Assembly: GCF_001905095.1 (NCBI RefSeq)
Contig: NZ_LWLS01000013.1
Coordinates: forward strand, 127,339 to 191,338
Source of the DNA: Micromonospora sp. CB01531
Lineage (GTDB): Bacteria; Actinomycetota; Actinomycetes; Mycobacteriales; Micromonosporaceae
DNA: 64,000 nucleotides
Direction: 5' to 3'
The position numbers and the translations under genes were made by a program. Shown in pieces: positions 51,732 to 61,652 of the stretch (positions within the stretch are counted from its first letter, which is position 1; each line of letters opens with the position of its first letter). Under the pieces are notes generated by a model. That model saw nothing but the letters and a program-made list of their open reading frames with translations, did no database searches and was not told the origin of the DNA.

Positions 51732-51797
51732 CTGGTCTCTTCTCCTCGCAAGGGCGCCCGAATACCACCCGGCAGGGCGTCTACACCTACCCGCGCG

Positions 51798-52313
51798 CTA
51801 ACTCGCGTTCTCCTTCGAGGGAAGCTTCCAGTTCGGCCGGACGTAGTGGCACGTGTAACCCCCGGGATTTCGCTCCAGGTAGTCCTGGTGTTCCGGCTCG
51901 GCCTCCCAGAACGGGCCAGCGGGGGTGACCTCGGTGACCACCTTGCCCGGCCACAGGCCGGAGGCGTCGACGTCGGCGATCGTCTCTTCGGCGACCTTTC
52001 GCTGCTGCTCGTCGCAATAGAAGATGGCCGACCGATAGCTGGCTCCCACGTCGTTGCCCTGGCGATTCTTCGTTGTCGGGTCGTGGGCCTGGAAGAAGAA
52101 CTCAAGAAGCTCCCGGTAGGCCAGTTTCGCGGGGTCGAAAACGACCTCGACCGCCTCGGCGTGGGATCCATGGTTCCGATACGTCGCGTTCGGCACGTCT
52201 CCACCGGTGTATCCGACCCTGGTGTCGATTACGCCCGGGTGTTTCCGAATAAGGTCTTCCATGCCCCAGAAGCAGCCGCCGGCCAGGATCGCCTTCTCAG
52301 TCGTCTCGGTCAT
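51798..52313 (-). CDS. msrA: Peptide-methionine (S)-S-oxide reductase
   Basis: 171 residues. Catalytic Cys in the GGCFWGMED motif at about residue 13, [20 protein letters not shown] block, and EPEHQDYL near the C-terminus. It repairs the S-epimer of methionine sulfoxide with thioredoxin. Its start overlaps the stop of msrB by 4 bp, so the two stereospecific reductases form an operon. Confidence 0.96.
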   Translation of the reverse strand: MTETTEKAILAGGCFWGMEDLIRKHPGVIDTRVGYTGGDVPNATYRNHGSHAEAVEVVFDPAKLAYRELLEFFFQAHDPTTKNRQGNDVGASYRSAIFYCDEQQRKVAEETIADVDASGLWPGKVVTEVTPAGPFWEAEPEHQDYLERNPGGYTCHYVRPNWKLPSKENAS

Positions 52314-52774
52314 CGTCGCTCCCCGTCCGGGTGCTCGAAAATTCTGCGGTACTCGTCGTAGCCTTCACGCTCGAGGTCGTGGCGTGGGACGAACCGAAGC
52401 GCCGCCGAGTTCATGCAGTAACGCAGTCCGCCAGTTTCCGGGGGACCGTCGTCGAACACGTGGCCCACGTGGCTGTCCCCGTGCGCCGACCGGACCTCGG
52501 TGCCGAACATGGCGTCGCTCGACTCTCGGACCTCGACCACGTTCTCCGATTCGATCGGCCTGGTGAAGGTCGGCCAGCCGGTGCCGCTGTCGTACTTGTT
52601 GACCGAAGCGAACAGAGGTTCACCGGACACGACGTCGACGTAGATACCCGGCTCCTCGTTGTCCCAGTAGGCGTTGTCGAAGGCTGGCTCCGTCTCCGCT
52701 TCCTGAGTGACTCGGTATTGCTCCGGCGACAGCCGAGAAACTGCTTCGGGGCTCTTGCGGTACTCGTGTGACAC
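52310..52774 (-). CDS. msrB: Peptide-methionine (R)-S-oxide reductase
   Basis: 154 residues. [11 protein letters not shown], the [10 protein letters not shown] block and the catalytic Cys in [11 protein letters not shown] are all present. The CxxC zinc pairs of some MsrBs are absent, as in the zinc-free subgroup. GTG 52774 has a GAGAGGA ribosome site; a longer frame to 52816 has none. It is the first gene of the msrB-msrA operon. Confidence 0.95.
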   Translation of the reverse strand: MSHEYRKSPEAVSRLSPEQYRVTQEAETEPAFDNAYWDNEEPGIYVDVVSGEPLFASVNKYDSGTGWPTFTRPIESENVVEVRESSDAMFGTEVRSAHGDSHVGHVFDDGPPETGGLRYCMNSAALRFVPRHDLEREGYDEYRRIFEHPDGERR

Positions 52775-52816
52775 CGTTGTTCCTCTCCGTAGGTCGGCAA
52801 GAACGGCCGGGTTCAA

Positions 52817-53267
52817 CGGGCCTGCACACGCGTCTCCGGTGCGTACCCCGCCTAGAGTCGACTAACCACCGGGCTGGTGAGCGGACCATGGGCAGGCCTG
52901 CGAGGCCCCTATTAGGTCGCTGGATCTGTCGCACTTCAGGCGGCGGACGAGTGGCGCGGATCAGTTGTCGGATCACAATCACAGGAAGCGCTCTGTCCCG
53001 TCCCGGCTGATGGCTGACATGACGGGTTCAAGAGGTGTGCGCAAGGAGTTCGGCGAGCTTCTCGGATGGTGTATTAAGCCGAGGGTCTTGCGGGGGCGGG
53101 TGCTGGGGCGCTGGGCGAAGCGGGCAAGGTCCAAGTCACGCACCGTGATGCCACGAAGGAGTCGTCGCTAAGCCTGAGCGTGAGGCACCCGCATTACTTG
53201 GCATCCCCGCCCGAGTGCAGCCACGGCGCTTGCCGGACGGACCACAGCCGCTGTCTGCCCAGCCCTG
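52817..53267. other. 450-bp stretch without a recognisable gene
   Basis: A 68-codon frame at 52965-53171 (+) is Arg/Lys-rich and has no family resemblance or ribosome site, so it is not called. The stretch includes the upstream region of msrB. Nothing else stands out. Confidence 0.45.
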
Positions 53268-54086
53268 TCACGTTCGCGCGTGGCTCGTCGCCCACTCGAG
53301 CGCGTAGTCGGCCACCTGCTCCCAGCCAGGCTCGACACCGGTGAAGTGTGAGCGGTCCGGAAACTCGTAGGTCTCAGTCGTCGCCTCGGAGTTGCGGTAT
53401 TTCTTCGCGTTCGAGCGGATCACCGAGGGCGGCATCAGGTGGTCTTTGCCGCCAATGATGAACAACAGCGGAGCACGGTCGTCCAGGTCGTAGTCCACCC
53501 AGGTCTCCTGGTGGCCCGGCCTCCAGTTGGCTGCCAGGCCATAGGTCCAGACCCAGCTGCCGGGCGCCGGGATGTGGAGGCGGTCGTACGCGGCGTCGGA
53601 TTCCTCCCGGCTGACCGTGTTGGCGAAGGCATAGTGGAACTGCTCCTTGGTGAAGCCCACCGCGCGGTGCCGATTGGCCGGGTTCTTGAGGATTGGGAAC
53701 AGGGACTTGGTCTGGGCCGGCGGGTTCACCCGCACGCCCTCGGGTGGCGCCGAGTCGATCACCACCGCGGCGGCGCCCAACCCGCGGTTCACTAAGAGCT
53801 GGGTGAAGGTCCCCCCGAAGGAATGGCCCATGATGATCGGCGGACGGTCCAGGCTCTCGACCACCTCGCTGAGATGGTCGAGCGTTGCGGGAACGGAGGC
53901 CTCGGCGATGACCTCGGGTCTTTCCCGCAACGCCTCTACTTCGATCTCGAATCCCGGGTACGTCGGCACGAGGACCTCATGGCCCTCCGCCCGGTAGTGC
54001 TCCACCCAGCGGTCCCAGCTTCGGGCGGTCATCCAAAGCCCGTGGATCAGCACGATCGGCAGGGCCTTGGTCGTCGGCTCGCTCAT
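53268..54086 (-). CDS. Alpha/beta hydrolase
   Basis: 272 residues. Oxyanion-hole motif VLIHGLWMTA near residue 15, nucleophile Ser in IIMGHSFGGTFTQ, acid in IIGGKDHLMP, His in DRSHFTGVEPGWE. All three catalytic residues are in order. It has the shape of small esterases, lactonases or epoxide-type hydrolases; the substrate is unknown. ATG 54086 follows a strong GGAAGGAG ribosome site. Confidence 0.88.
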   Translation of the reverse strand: MSEPTTKALPIVLIHGLWMTARSWDRWVEHYRAEGHEVLVPTYPGFEIEVEALRERPEVIAEASVPATLDHLSEVVESLDRPPIIMGHSFGGTFTQLLVNRGLGAAAVVIDSAPPEGVRVNPPAQTKSLFPILKNPANRHRAVGFTKEQFHYAFANTVSREESDAAYDRLHIPAPGSWVWTYGLAANWRPGHQETWVDYDLDDRAPLLFIIGGKDHLMPPSVIRSNAKKYRNSEATTETYEFPDRSHFTGVEPGWEQVADYALEWATSHART

Positions 54087-54361
54087 GATGCTCCTTCCGA
54101 TGGGCTGCAGCAATCGTCGGAACCCTCGGACAGCGGTAACCTCACGCCGCAGGGGGATGAAGTCGCGGCCCGCCGGCGCACGCTCTGCATCGCCTCCGGG
54201 TCGCCGGTCGCTTCCGTGAAATCCTAACCGTCCGCACAGCGGCCGGAAGCGGAAGCGACGTGTACGCCCGGACGCGTCGTCAGTTCGGCGAATCTGGTCA
54301 CGGACGCTTACGCGCTGGCCGGGGCTGGTTTCGGCTCGATCGCAGTGCAGCCGCCGTGCGC
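54087..54361. other. Intergenic stretch between the hydrolase and the aldo/keto reductase remnant
   Basis: No gene seen. It carries the upstream region of the hydrolase, including its ribosome site at about 54095. Confidence 0.35.
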
Positions 54362-55245
<884 letters not shown>

Positions 55246-55362
55246 CTGGCGGCGGGCCAAGCAGCTGGGCTCAGAGTTCGGCGGCAGGCGGGGGTCCCGT
55301 CACGGGATGCGGTTGGTGAGGTTGGATTCAGGGTGTCGCCGTTGCGTCCTGGGAGCGCCCTC

Positions 55363-57159
55363 GTGAATCCGTATGATCAGCTTTCTGGCCTTGACCTGCC
55401 GACGTTGCAGGTGTTGGAGGCGGCTCTGGCGCTGGGTGGCGTCGTCGCCGAGGCTGAGGTGTCGGCATTGGTCGGCGCCGACGCAATGCCGTACCTGCAG
55501 CGTGCCGCCGATGCGGGGCTTGTCGCGCGGCTGCGGGGCCGGCTCGCAGTGAACGGCATCCTGCGAGAGGTCTTCGTCCGTCCGCTGGGTGTCGGCCCGT
55601 CGGCTGGGCAACTCGCCACGGTGTTGAACGTCGATGATCTGAAGGTTGTTACGAGCAACCTGGGGCTGCCTACGAAGGGCCGCAAGGCGGACCTGCTGGA
55701 GGCGATGGCGGAGTTCTTTCTCGACACGGAGAACGTGCACGATCTCGTCAAGCAGATGCCCACCGCGACGCGGGCGGTGTTGGAGGAGGCTGATCGCGGC
55801 GGTGGACTGATCCGTCATTACGGCGGCAGCGGCATCGCACACCGCAGCCGGTATCCGAGCAACTATCGCCAGGTCCATCCGCTGGACTGGGCTGAGGACC
55901 ACGGGCTGGTCTACCGCGTGACCTGGGAGGACTATCAGCTGGCGGGTCAGGTCGCGATCGCTTTGCGAGGAGCCGACTACCGGGCTCCGTTCCAGCCGCA
56001 GGAACCGCCGGTTGCCTGGCACACACCGGATCCCGTGACGGTGCGCCGCGACGCCCAGGCGCAGGGCATCGCCGTAGTCGGGCTGTTGTCGGCGCTGCTG
56101 GACAGAGCTGGACGTGAGCCGCTGGCGGCGGTGAAGGTCGGCGGTGTCGGCGTGCGCGAGCTGACTCGGACAGCGAGGACGCTTGGCGTGACCGTTTCGA
56201 CCGTGCGGCTGCTGCTCGCTGTCGCCGTGGAGGCCGGGTTGGCCGCACTCGACGAACGCGTGATCCCGACGGCCGCGTACGATCGCTGGCTCACGCTCGG
56301 TCTGGACCGGCGGCTGGCGGTGATCCTGAAGGCGTGGCGCGGGCTGGACTACCTGCCGTCGACGCAGACCGGGCCGTGGGTGCCGGACTACGACGAAGCC
56401 TGGTCTGCGCACGCCCGGATGGCCGTGCTGCGGGCGTTAGGTGAGCGGGCGGCGCCGGACCTCGAGCAGGCGGCGCATTGGATGTGGTGGGGGCAGCCGC
56501 TGGCCTTTCGCGACGCCACGGCAGCGCGCGGCTTGCTGGAGGAGGCCACGACCTTGGGGGTTCTCGGCGCGGGCGCGATCAGCCCCGCCGGGGAGGCGCT
56601 GCTGGCCGGCAAGGACATCGCCAAGGCCGTCGGCGACCTGGGTGACCTCGCCCGCACCGCCCGACTGCAGGCCGACCTGACCGCCGTCGTGACAGGAACA
56701 CCAGGTCCGGAACTGGCGGAGCTGCTCGACGCGGCCGCCGTCGTAGAGTCCCGCGGCACGGCCACGATTTGGCGCTTCAGCCCGGCGGCGGTACGCGGCG
56801 CGTACGACGCGGGCTGGACCGAGCACGGCCTGACGAAAGCCTTAATGAAAATCGCCGACGGCGGACTGCCGCAACCGCTGGTCTACCTGCTGGCTGACGT
56901 CGCCCGTCAGCACGGGTCGGTACGGGTCGCGCCCGTGGCCAGCACTCTGGTCAGCGACGACACCACGCTGCTGGCTCAGATCTGCGCCGACAAACGGCTG
57001 AACAAGCTCAACCTGCGTCTGCTCGCCCCGACCGTGCTGGCCAGCCAAGCCAACACGGCTGACACGAAGGCCGCCCTGCGCAAGGCCGGCTACGCGCCAC
57101 GCCAGCAAGACGCCGACGGCCGCGACGTCATCGAGCGAGCCCGCCGCCACCGCGCCTGA
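55363..57159 (+). CDS. Helicase-associated (XPB/Ssl2-like N-terminal) domain protein
   Basis: 598 residues, no helicase motifs. The N-terminus (NPYDQLSGLDLPTLQVLEAA) and a SAP-like LKVVTSNLGLPTKGRKADLLEAM segment precede winged-helix-like repeats. The C-terminal block ADLTAVVTGTPGPELAELLD, ESRGTATIWRFSPAAVRGA, PQPLVYLLADVARQHG is the helicase_C_3 domain found in actinobacterial proteins annotated as helicase-associated. Function is unknown; a DNA-repair or transcription link is only suggested by the domain. GTG 55363 has a GGGAG ribosome site 8 nt upstream. Confidence 0.82.
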   Translation: MNPYDQLSGLDLPTLQVLEAALALGGVVAEAEVSALVGADAMPYLQRAADAGLVARLRGRLAVNGILREVFVRPLGVGPSAGQLATVLNVDDLKVVTSNLGLPTKGRKADLLEAMAEFFLDTENVHDLVKQMPTATRAVLEEADRGGGLIRHYGGSGIAHRSRYPSNYRQVHPLDWAEDHGLVYRVTWEDYQLAGQVAIALRGADYRAPFQPQEPPVAWHTPDPVTVRRDAQAQGIAVVGLLSALLDRAGREPLAAVKVGGVGVRELTRTARTLGVTVSTVRLLLAVAVEAGLAALDERVIPTAAYDRWLTLGLDRRLAVILKAWRGLDYLPSTQTGPWVPDYDEAWSAHARMAVLRALGERAAPDLEQAAHWMWWGQPLAFRDATAARGLLEEATTLGVLGAGAISPAGEALLAGKDIAKAVGDLGDLARTARLQADLTAVVTGTPGPELAELLDAAAVVESRGTATIWRFSPAAVRGAYDAGWTEHGLTKALMKIADGGLPQPLVYLLADVARQHGSVRVAPVASTLVSDDTTLLAQICADKRLNKLNLRLLAPTVLASQANTADTKAALRKAGYAPRQQDADGRDVIERARRHRA

Positions 57160-57174
57160 CGGCTGGGGAGGAAG

Positions 57175-57675
57175 ATGCTGATCGTACGTGCAACCAAGAA
57201 ACTCCTCGACCACACCAACCCGCCTCGGGCTGTTGATGCAGACCAAGACGCCACGCTGCTCGGCCCGTGGTACGCCACCGCGCTGTGGTGGCGGCCCGGC
57301 TGGCACTGCTGGTGAACGGAATGCACCCTATTACCGGTTCTGCTGCCGCTGGCGCCGGCACGCTCTCTGTCCGCCCGCATCCCCGACGAGATCGCGAGGG
57401 TGCTCGACGCCCGCCAGGTGCCCAAGGTCGTCATGGCCGACGAGCTACTGAACATGCGCGACTGCCGCTTCGCCGTGACGGCCAACCGCAGCGTCGTCGG
57501 GATCATGAGCGAGTTCACCAAGCTCGCTGAGATCTACGCCGATTCAGCCCGCTCCAACCTCGTCCGCATTGTCGCTGCGGCTGGCCATGACGCCCTACAG
57601 CCCTCTGTACAGCAGAGACGTGAGCCCCGATCGCGAACTGGCAGCACTGGTAGGTTAGGTTCCACTGGCTCTTGA
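57175..57675 (+). pseudogene. DUF6933-like protein with an in-frame stop from a compensating frameshift pair
   Basis: After a very good ribosome site (GGGGAGGAAG) the ATG at 57175 starts MLIVRATKKLLDH...LLGPWYATALWWRP, then a TGA at 57313. Beyond it the same frame resumes the family pattern (TLLPVLLPLAPARSLSARIP, NRSVVGIMSEFTKLAE). In the short stretch 57297-57330 the expected LALLVNGM is encoded only in another frame, so one base was lost and one gained around it. The conserved C-terminal NRSVVGIMxEF is intact. It is probably a recently broken gene. Confidence 0.65.
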
Positions 57676-57888
57676 TCAAGGCTGAGGCAGGTCACGGGCA
57701 CAAGGTCCATCCCGGTTCGACGCTGTCGGCGTAGCGGCGAACAGGAGAAGACGGAAGCCGTAGGCGGGACGGCATGCACGAGCACGGCCGGGCCCGCCGC
57801 GCGGAGCCGTACTGCGCCGGATCGGTCCAGCCGCGGGGTCCGGGGCGTGGTCACTTTCGCGGCGCGCTGTGGGCAGACTGGAGATCAG
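57676..57888. other. Intergenic stretch without a recognisable gene
   Basis: No gene, repeat or clear terminator seen between the DUF6933 remnant and the convergent hypothetical gene. Confidence 0.35.
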
Positions 57889-58146
57889 CTATCGCCGCTG
57901 ATCGGTTGCCTGCTGAGCCGGGCGGAGGTTGCTCCAGACGTATACCCACGGCGGGCCGCCGCCGGCGATCGACTCCAGCACGTACAGGCCGTTCATATTC
58001 GCGTCGAGAAGTTCGCCGCCGTACTCGATCCACAACCAGGTCTGATCGATCGTGGCAGGGGGCACGGCGTCCTCGTCGACCGGCACCAGGACGGAACGGC
58101 CGTCCACCGGCCCTCCGACGCACGGCACGTCGATCTTCGCCCACAT
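57889..58146 (-). CDS. Small hypothetical protein
   Basis: 85 residues from ATG 58146, or 115 from 58236. The pattern MWAKIDVPCVGGPVDGRSV, VPPATIDQTWLWIEYG and GLYVLESIAGGGPPWVYVW is balanced and non-repetitive and looks like a real small globular protein of the kind scattered in Micromonospora and Streptomyces genomes. No function known. No clear ribosome site decides between the starts. Confidence 0.5.
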   Translation of the reverse strand: MWAKIDVPCVGGPVDGRSVLVPVDEDAVPPATIDQTWLWIEYGGELLDANMNGLYVLESIAGGGPPWVYVWSNLRPAQQATDQRR

Positions 58147-58488
58147 GATTTGATCATCGGCCGAGACCTGACGGCACCAGGCGTGTTCCGCCAATTGGAT
58201 CCGTACCCATACCCATTGCCGGCCATCGTCGCGCACGAGAACGCCCGTGACGCCAAATCGACCTGCGTGACACTCCCCCCATTTCCGGGGCAGGAAACCA
58301 GTAGCTGCCCGAGGCTGACCTCGCGCATCGTCCTGTCTGGTCCCCTCCGGAACATCCGTGGTGGGCCCATGGCCCGTAGTCGAAAAATCCTGCGGCCGAT
58401 GTCGAACGAGCGCCGCCAGGTTCGACCCCTGGGCAGAGACGGGCCGGCCGGGTCATCGGCGGGTCGACGGAGACCAGGGAGCGGATCG

Positions 58489-59091
58489 ATGACGAAGGTT
58501 ACGACCGGGGCGACCATGTCGTTGGACGGCTACATCGCCGACGCGTCGCACGGTGGGTTCGAGTACCTCTTCCAGTGGTACAACAACGGCGACGTCGAGA
58601 CGCCGACGGCCACACCCGGCATGACGATGCGCACCTCGGCGGCGAGCGCGAAGCACCTGCGCGACCTGACCGAGAGGACGGGTGCGCTGGTGGTCGGGCG
58701 GCGGCTGTTCGACATGACCCACGGCTGGGGCGGCCGGCACCCGATGGACGTACCCGTGGTCGTCGTCACGCACACCGTCCCCGACGGGTGGGAGCGGGAG
58801 AGCGACTCGTTCGTGTTCGTCACCGACGGCATCGAGCACGCGATCGACAAGGCCAAGGCCATCGCCGGCAGCAAGGAGGTCGGCGTCAACGGCGGCACCA
58901 TCGCGGCGCAGGTCCTCGAAGCGGGCCTGCTCGACGAGGTCCATGTCGACCTCGTCCCGGTCCTGCTCGGCGACGGCATCCCCTTCTTCGCCGGCCTGAA
59001 GATCACCCCCGTCCAGCTGGATGGGCCCACGCGTGTCGTCGAGGGCAACGGCGTCACCCACCTCGCCTACGGCGTACGCAAGGCTGGCTGA
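58489..59091 (+). CDS. Dihydrofolate reductase-like (RibD C-terminal domain) protein
   Basis: 200 residues. TTGATMSLDGYIADASHG at the start (the MSLDGxIA motif), TGALVVGRRLFDMTHGWGG, VVVTHTVPDGW, and the NADPH loop VGVNGGTIAAQVLEAGLLDEV with HVDLVPVLLGDGIPFF (shown in part). The fold is that of RibD reductases; the substrate of these stand-alone proteins is not known. ATG 58489 with a GGGAGCGG site was chosen over an in-frame extension. Confidence 0.9.
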   Translation: MTKVTTGATMSLDGYIADASHGGFEYLFQWYNNGDVETPTATPGMTMRTSAASAKHLRDLTERTGALVVGRRLFDMTHGWGGRHPMDVPVVVVTHTVPDGWERESDSFVFVTDGIEHAIDKAKAIAGSKEVGVNGGTIAAQVLEAGLLDEVHVDLVPVLLGDGIPFFAGLKITPVQLDGPTRVVEGNGVTHLAYGVRKAG

Positions 59092-59386
59092 CCCCGCCGA
59101 TCCGACGATCCCCCGGCGCAGCCCCTCGCACTCCTCGCCACCCGCGCGGCGGGCACCGCCGCCAGATCGTGCCGGCCCACCAGTTCACCAACTGCGGGTA
59201 TGCCGTAGCCGTACCGGCTGGTCTGTCTGTCGATCACAGCTGGTGAGCTGGGCAGACCCGGGGTGTCGCGAGTCGTCGTTGGTCGTCACCGTCCAGCGTC
59301 TGACGGCCTGGCGACGGCCTGGAGCGCGACCCCGGCTCGTCCGATGGGACGGGAGTGAGCCCTACCCCGCCCGGTCACGAACGGCG
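59092..59386. other. Intergenic stretch between convergent genes
   Basis: No gene seen. It lies between the DHFR-like gene and the terminator of the arsI-like gene. Confidence 0.4.
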
Positions 59387-59429
59387 GATGTGCGCGCCTG
59401 ACAGCCGGTCGCGGCCAGGCGCGCACATC
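59387..59429 (-). terminator. Terminator of the arsI-like gene
   Basis: A perfect 14-bp stem (GATGTGCGCGCCTG and its complement) with a 15-nt loop lies 8 nt past the stop codon of the minus-strand gene ending at 59437. Confidence 0.75.
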
Positions 59430-59436
59430 CCATCGG

Positions 59437-59895
59437 TCAGCAGCAGCTCGACGTGGCCCCGCTGGTGGCTGGCTCCTTCTCGGCGGCCGGGGTGCAGCAC
59501 GCGCTCTCGGTGGCCTTCTGGAGCTGACCGGAGTCGGCCTTGACCGTGTAGACCTCCCACGGCTCGTTGCCGGGGCCGCGCACCCACACCTTGTCCTGGA
59601 GGGCGTAGCAGCACTCGGTGTTGTTCTCCTCCAGTGTGATGAGGCCGGAGTCGGTGAGTCGCTTGGTCGCGGCGTTGACCTCGTCGGTGCTGAACACCTC
59701 GACGCCCAGGTGGTCCATGACCGTGGGCCGGTCGGCCTCACCTTCCAGGAGCACGAGCTTCAGGGGCGGGTTCTCGATGGCGAAGTTGGCGTAGCCGGGA
59801 CGACGCTTGGCCGGGTCGACGCCGAACAGCTTGGAGTAGAAGGCCACGGAGCCTTCGAGGTCGGACACGCGCAGGGCGAGCTGGACACGGGACAT
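59437..59895 (-). CDS. arsI: ArsI/CadI-family metalloenzyme (C-As lyase-like)
   Basis: 152 residues, VOC fold. RVQLALRVSDLEGSVAFYSK at the N-terminus, metal His in DHLGVEVFS, the vicinal Cys pair in NNTECCYALQDKVWV, and metal Glu in EPWEVYTV. The tail has two more Cys pairs (ESACCTP and the final SSCC). ArsI cleaves the carbon-arsenic bond of trivalent organoarsenicals; CadI members are cadmium-induced. Position beside arsR and arsC supports an arsenic role. ATG 59895 has an AGGAGGT ribosome site. Confidence 0.88.
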   Translation of the reverse strand: MSRVQLALRVSDLEGSVAFYSKLFGVDPAKRRPGYANFAIENPPLKLVLLEGEADRPTVMDHLGVEVFSTDEVNAATKRLTDSGLITLEENNTECCYALQDKVWVRGPGNEPWEVYTVKADSGQLQKATESACCTPAAEKEPATSGATSSCC

Positions 59896-59912
59896 GACTA
59901 CCTCCTGATGGT

Positions 59913-60062
59913 TCAGCGGATGTGGTGGCGGGTGAAAGCAGTGGTGCGGGTGCGCTCGTAGCGGGCGTCGGCGCGGCAAGCCGCGGTGCACACCTGCCCG
60001 CACGACTCGCAGAACGTCACCGCCTGGACGTCGGCGTGGCGACGCCGGAACAGCTTGATCAT
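59913..60062 (-). CDS. Small Cys-rich protein of the ars locus (49 aa)
   Basis: A 49-residue frame, MIKLFRRRHADVQAVTFCES then CGQVCTAACRADARYERTRT..., with four Cys in a C-x2-C-x3-C-x3-C spacing (CESCGQVCTAAC). It starts at 60062, just inside the divergent promoter region, and ends 18 bp before the arsI-like start, so it is the first gene of that operon. It may bind As(III) or another metal. Function is not known to me. It is too short for most gene callers. Confidence 0.65.
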   Translation of the reverse strand: MIKLFRRRHADVQAVTFCESCGQVCTAACRADARYERTRTTAFTRHHIR

Positions 60063-60117
60063 CGCCTCGGTCCTTGCCTAGATGATTTTCGAAGCAGGAC
60101 CCACGTTGCACCCTGTT

Positions 60118-60131
60118 TTGAAGTCTGTCAA
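60118..60131. promoter_or_regulatory. Candidate ArsR operator
   Basis: The inverted repeat TTGA-N6-TCAA lies 10 bp before the arsR start and within the 78-bp divergent promoter region. ArsR-family operators have this short dyad form. Assignment is by position and symmetry only. Confidence 0.5.
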
Positions 60132-60140
60132 GCTAGAGGC

Positions 60141-60515
60141 ATGTCGAAACAAGTCCTGCCGGTGGTGGACCTCAACGCGGTCGCCTGCTGCTCCCCGATC
60201 GCGGTCCGCCCCATGGACGCCGAGCAGGCGACGGTGGTCGCACCGATGTTCAAGGCCCTCGGTGACCCGGTCCGGCTGCGGCTGATGTCGATGATCGCTT
60301 CGGTACCGGAGATCTGCGTCTGCGACCTGACCCCCGACTTCGACCTGTCCGGGCCGACCATCTCCCACCACCTCAAGGTGCTGCGGGAAGCCGGCCTGGT
60401 CGACGCCGAGCGGCGCGGCACCTGGGTCTGGTACCGGGTGAAGCCGGAAGCGTTCCGCCAGCTTGGCGCACTGCTGGAAATCTCCACTGCCCCCGCCGCC
60501 GGCGGCACCGCGTGA
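60141..60515 (+). CDS. arsR: ArsR-family metalloregulator
   Basis: 124 residues, winged helix. ALGDPVRLRLMSMI, then the recognition region DLSGPTISHHLKVLREAGLV and the wing RRGTWVWYRV. Candidate As(III) thiols are the Cys pair near residue 16 (VACCSP) and the CVCDLT motif near 57. It is a repressor released by arsenite. It is transcribed divergently from the arsI-like operon and overlaps the aquaporin gene start by 4 bp. ATG at 60141. Confidence 0.92.
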   Translation: MSKQVLPVVDLNAVACCSPIAVRPMDAEQATVVAPMFKALGDPVRLRLMSMIASVPEICVCDLTPDFDLSGPTISHHLKVLREAGLVDAERRGTWVWYRVKPEAFRQLGALLEISTAPAAGGTA

Positions 60516-61249
60516 GCCTCGCCCTGCCCCGGCGGGCATCGGCGGAGTTCGCCGGCACCGCCCTCCTGGTCGCCGCCGTCGTCGGCTCCGGGATCGCTGC
60601 CGCCCGGCTCTCCCCCACCGACGTCGGACTCCAACTCCTGGAAAACGCGATCGCCACCGCCCTCGCCCTGGGCGCACTCATCCTAACCTTCGGCCCGGTG
60701 TCCGGTGCGCACTTCAACCCAGTCGTCTCCGCCGTCGACTGGTGGCTCGGCCGCCGCGCCGGCACCGGCCTCACCGCCCGGGAGCTCGCCGCCTACACTG
60801 CCGCCCAGATCGGCGGCGCGATCGTCGGCGCAGTCCTGGCTGACCTGATGTTCGGGCTGTCCGCAGTGACCTGGTCGCGCACCGACCGGACCGGCGGGAA
60901 CCTGTGGCTCGCTGAGGTGGTCGCCACCGCCGGCCTCGTCGTCCTGGTCTTCGCCCTCGCCCGCTCCGACCGCACCTCCGCCGCGCCGGCCGCGGTGGGC
61001 GCCTACATCGGGGCCGCCTACTGGTTCACCTCGTCGACCTCGTTCGCCAACCCGGCCGTCACCATCGGGCGGGCCTTCACCGACACCTTCGCCGGCATCG
61101 CCCCGACCTCCGTGCCCGGCTTCATCGCGGCCCAGCTCGTCGGCGGCCTGGTCGCCATCGCCGCCCTCGCTGCCTGGTACCCCCACGCCGCCGACACCGC
61201 CGACGCCGTCGTCGTACCCCACCTCATGCAGGAGACCGAAGCTCGATGA
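60512..61249 (+). CDS. MIP-family channel (aquaglyceroporin AqpS-like) of the ars operon
   Basis: 245 residues, six membrane helices with two half-helix motifs: HFNPVVS (NPV in place of the first NPA) and SFANPAVTIGRAFTDTF. The N-terminal half-repeat reads AEFAGTALLVAAVVGSGI. In ars operons such channels (AqpS) let arsenite flow out after arsenate reduction, in place of an Acr3 or ArsB pump. The GTG start overlaps the arsR stop and its end overlaps arsC. Confidence 0.9.
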   Translation: MSLALPRRASAEFAGTALLVAAVVGSGIAAARLSPTDVGLQLLENAIATALALGALILTFGPVSGAHFNPVVSAVDWWLGRRAGTGLTARELAAYTAAQIGGAIVGAVLADLMFGLSAVTWSRTDRTGGNLWLAEVVATAGLVVLVFALARSDRTSAAPAAVGAYIGAAYWFTSSTSFANPAVTIGRAFTDTFAGIAPTSVPGFIAAQLVGGLVAIAALAAWYPHAADTADAVVVPHLMQETEAR

Positions 61250-61652
61250 GCAGCAAGCCCAGCGTCCTTTCGTCTGCGTCCACAACGCCGGCCGCTCCCA
61301 GATGGCCGCCGGATGGCTCCGCCACCTCGCCGGCGACACCATCGAGGTCCGCTCCGCCGGCAGCGAACCCGCCGACCAAATCAACCCTGTCGCCGTCGAA
61401 GCCATGCGCGAAGTCGGCATCGACATCACCGACCAGACCCCGGCCAAGCTCACCTGGGACACGGCCGAGGCGAGCGACGTCATCATCACCATGGGCTGCG
61501 GCGACGCCTGCCCCGTCTTCCCCGGCAAACGCTACGAAGACTGGAAGCTCACCGACCCCGCCGGTCAATCCATCGAGGTTGTCCGCGAGGTCCGCGACGG
61601 CATCAAGAAAAGGGTCACGGCGCTGGTGGCCAGCCTGCGAGCCGAGGGCTGA
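61246..61652 (+). pseudogene. arsC: Arsenate reductase (low-Mr phosphatase fold) with a frameshift at codon 8
   Basis: ATG 61246 overlaps the aquaporin stop. The first codons give MSSKPSVL; then one base is missing (GTCCTTTCGTC for an expected GTCCTxTTCGTC). In the next frame the enzyme continues intact: FVCVHNAGRSQMAAGWLRHL (catalytic Cys in the P-loop), TWDTAEASDVIITMGCGDAC and VREVRDGIKKRV to the stop at 61652. About 135 residues in all. The defect is a lost T or C in a CTTTC run, so either the gene is newly broken or the base was missed. An internal start at 61302 would lack the catalytic Cys. Confidence 0.85.

Noticed and set aside
52965..53171. A 68-codon basic frame.
   Set aside because: No ribosome site, no family resemblance, low complexity.
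57313..57315. TGA in the DUF6933-like gene as a second selenocysteine codon.
   Set aside because: No SECIS-like hairpin with a GGUCU loop is evident at the right distance, and the family sequence around it is out of frame, which fits a frameshift pair better.
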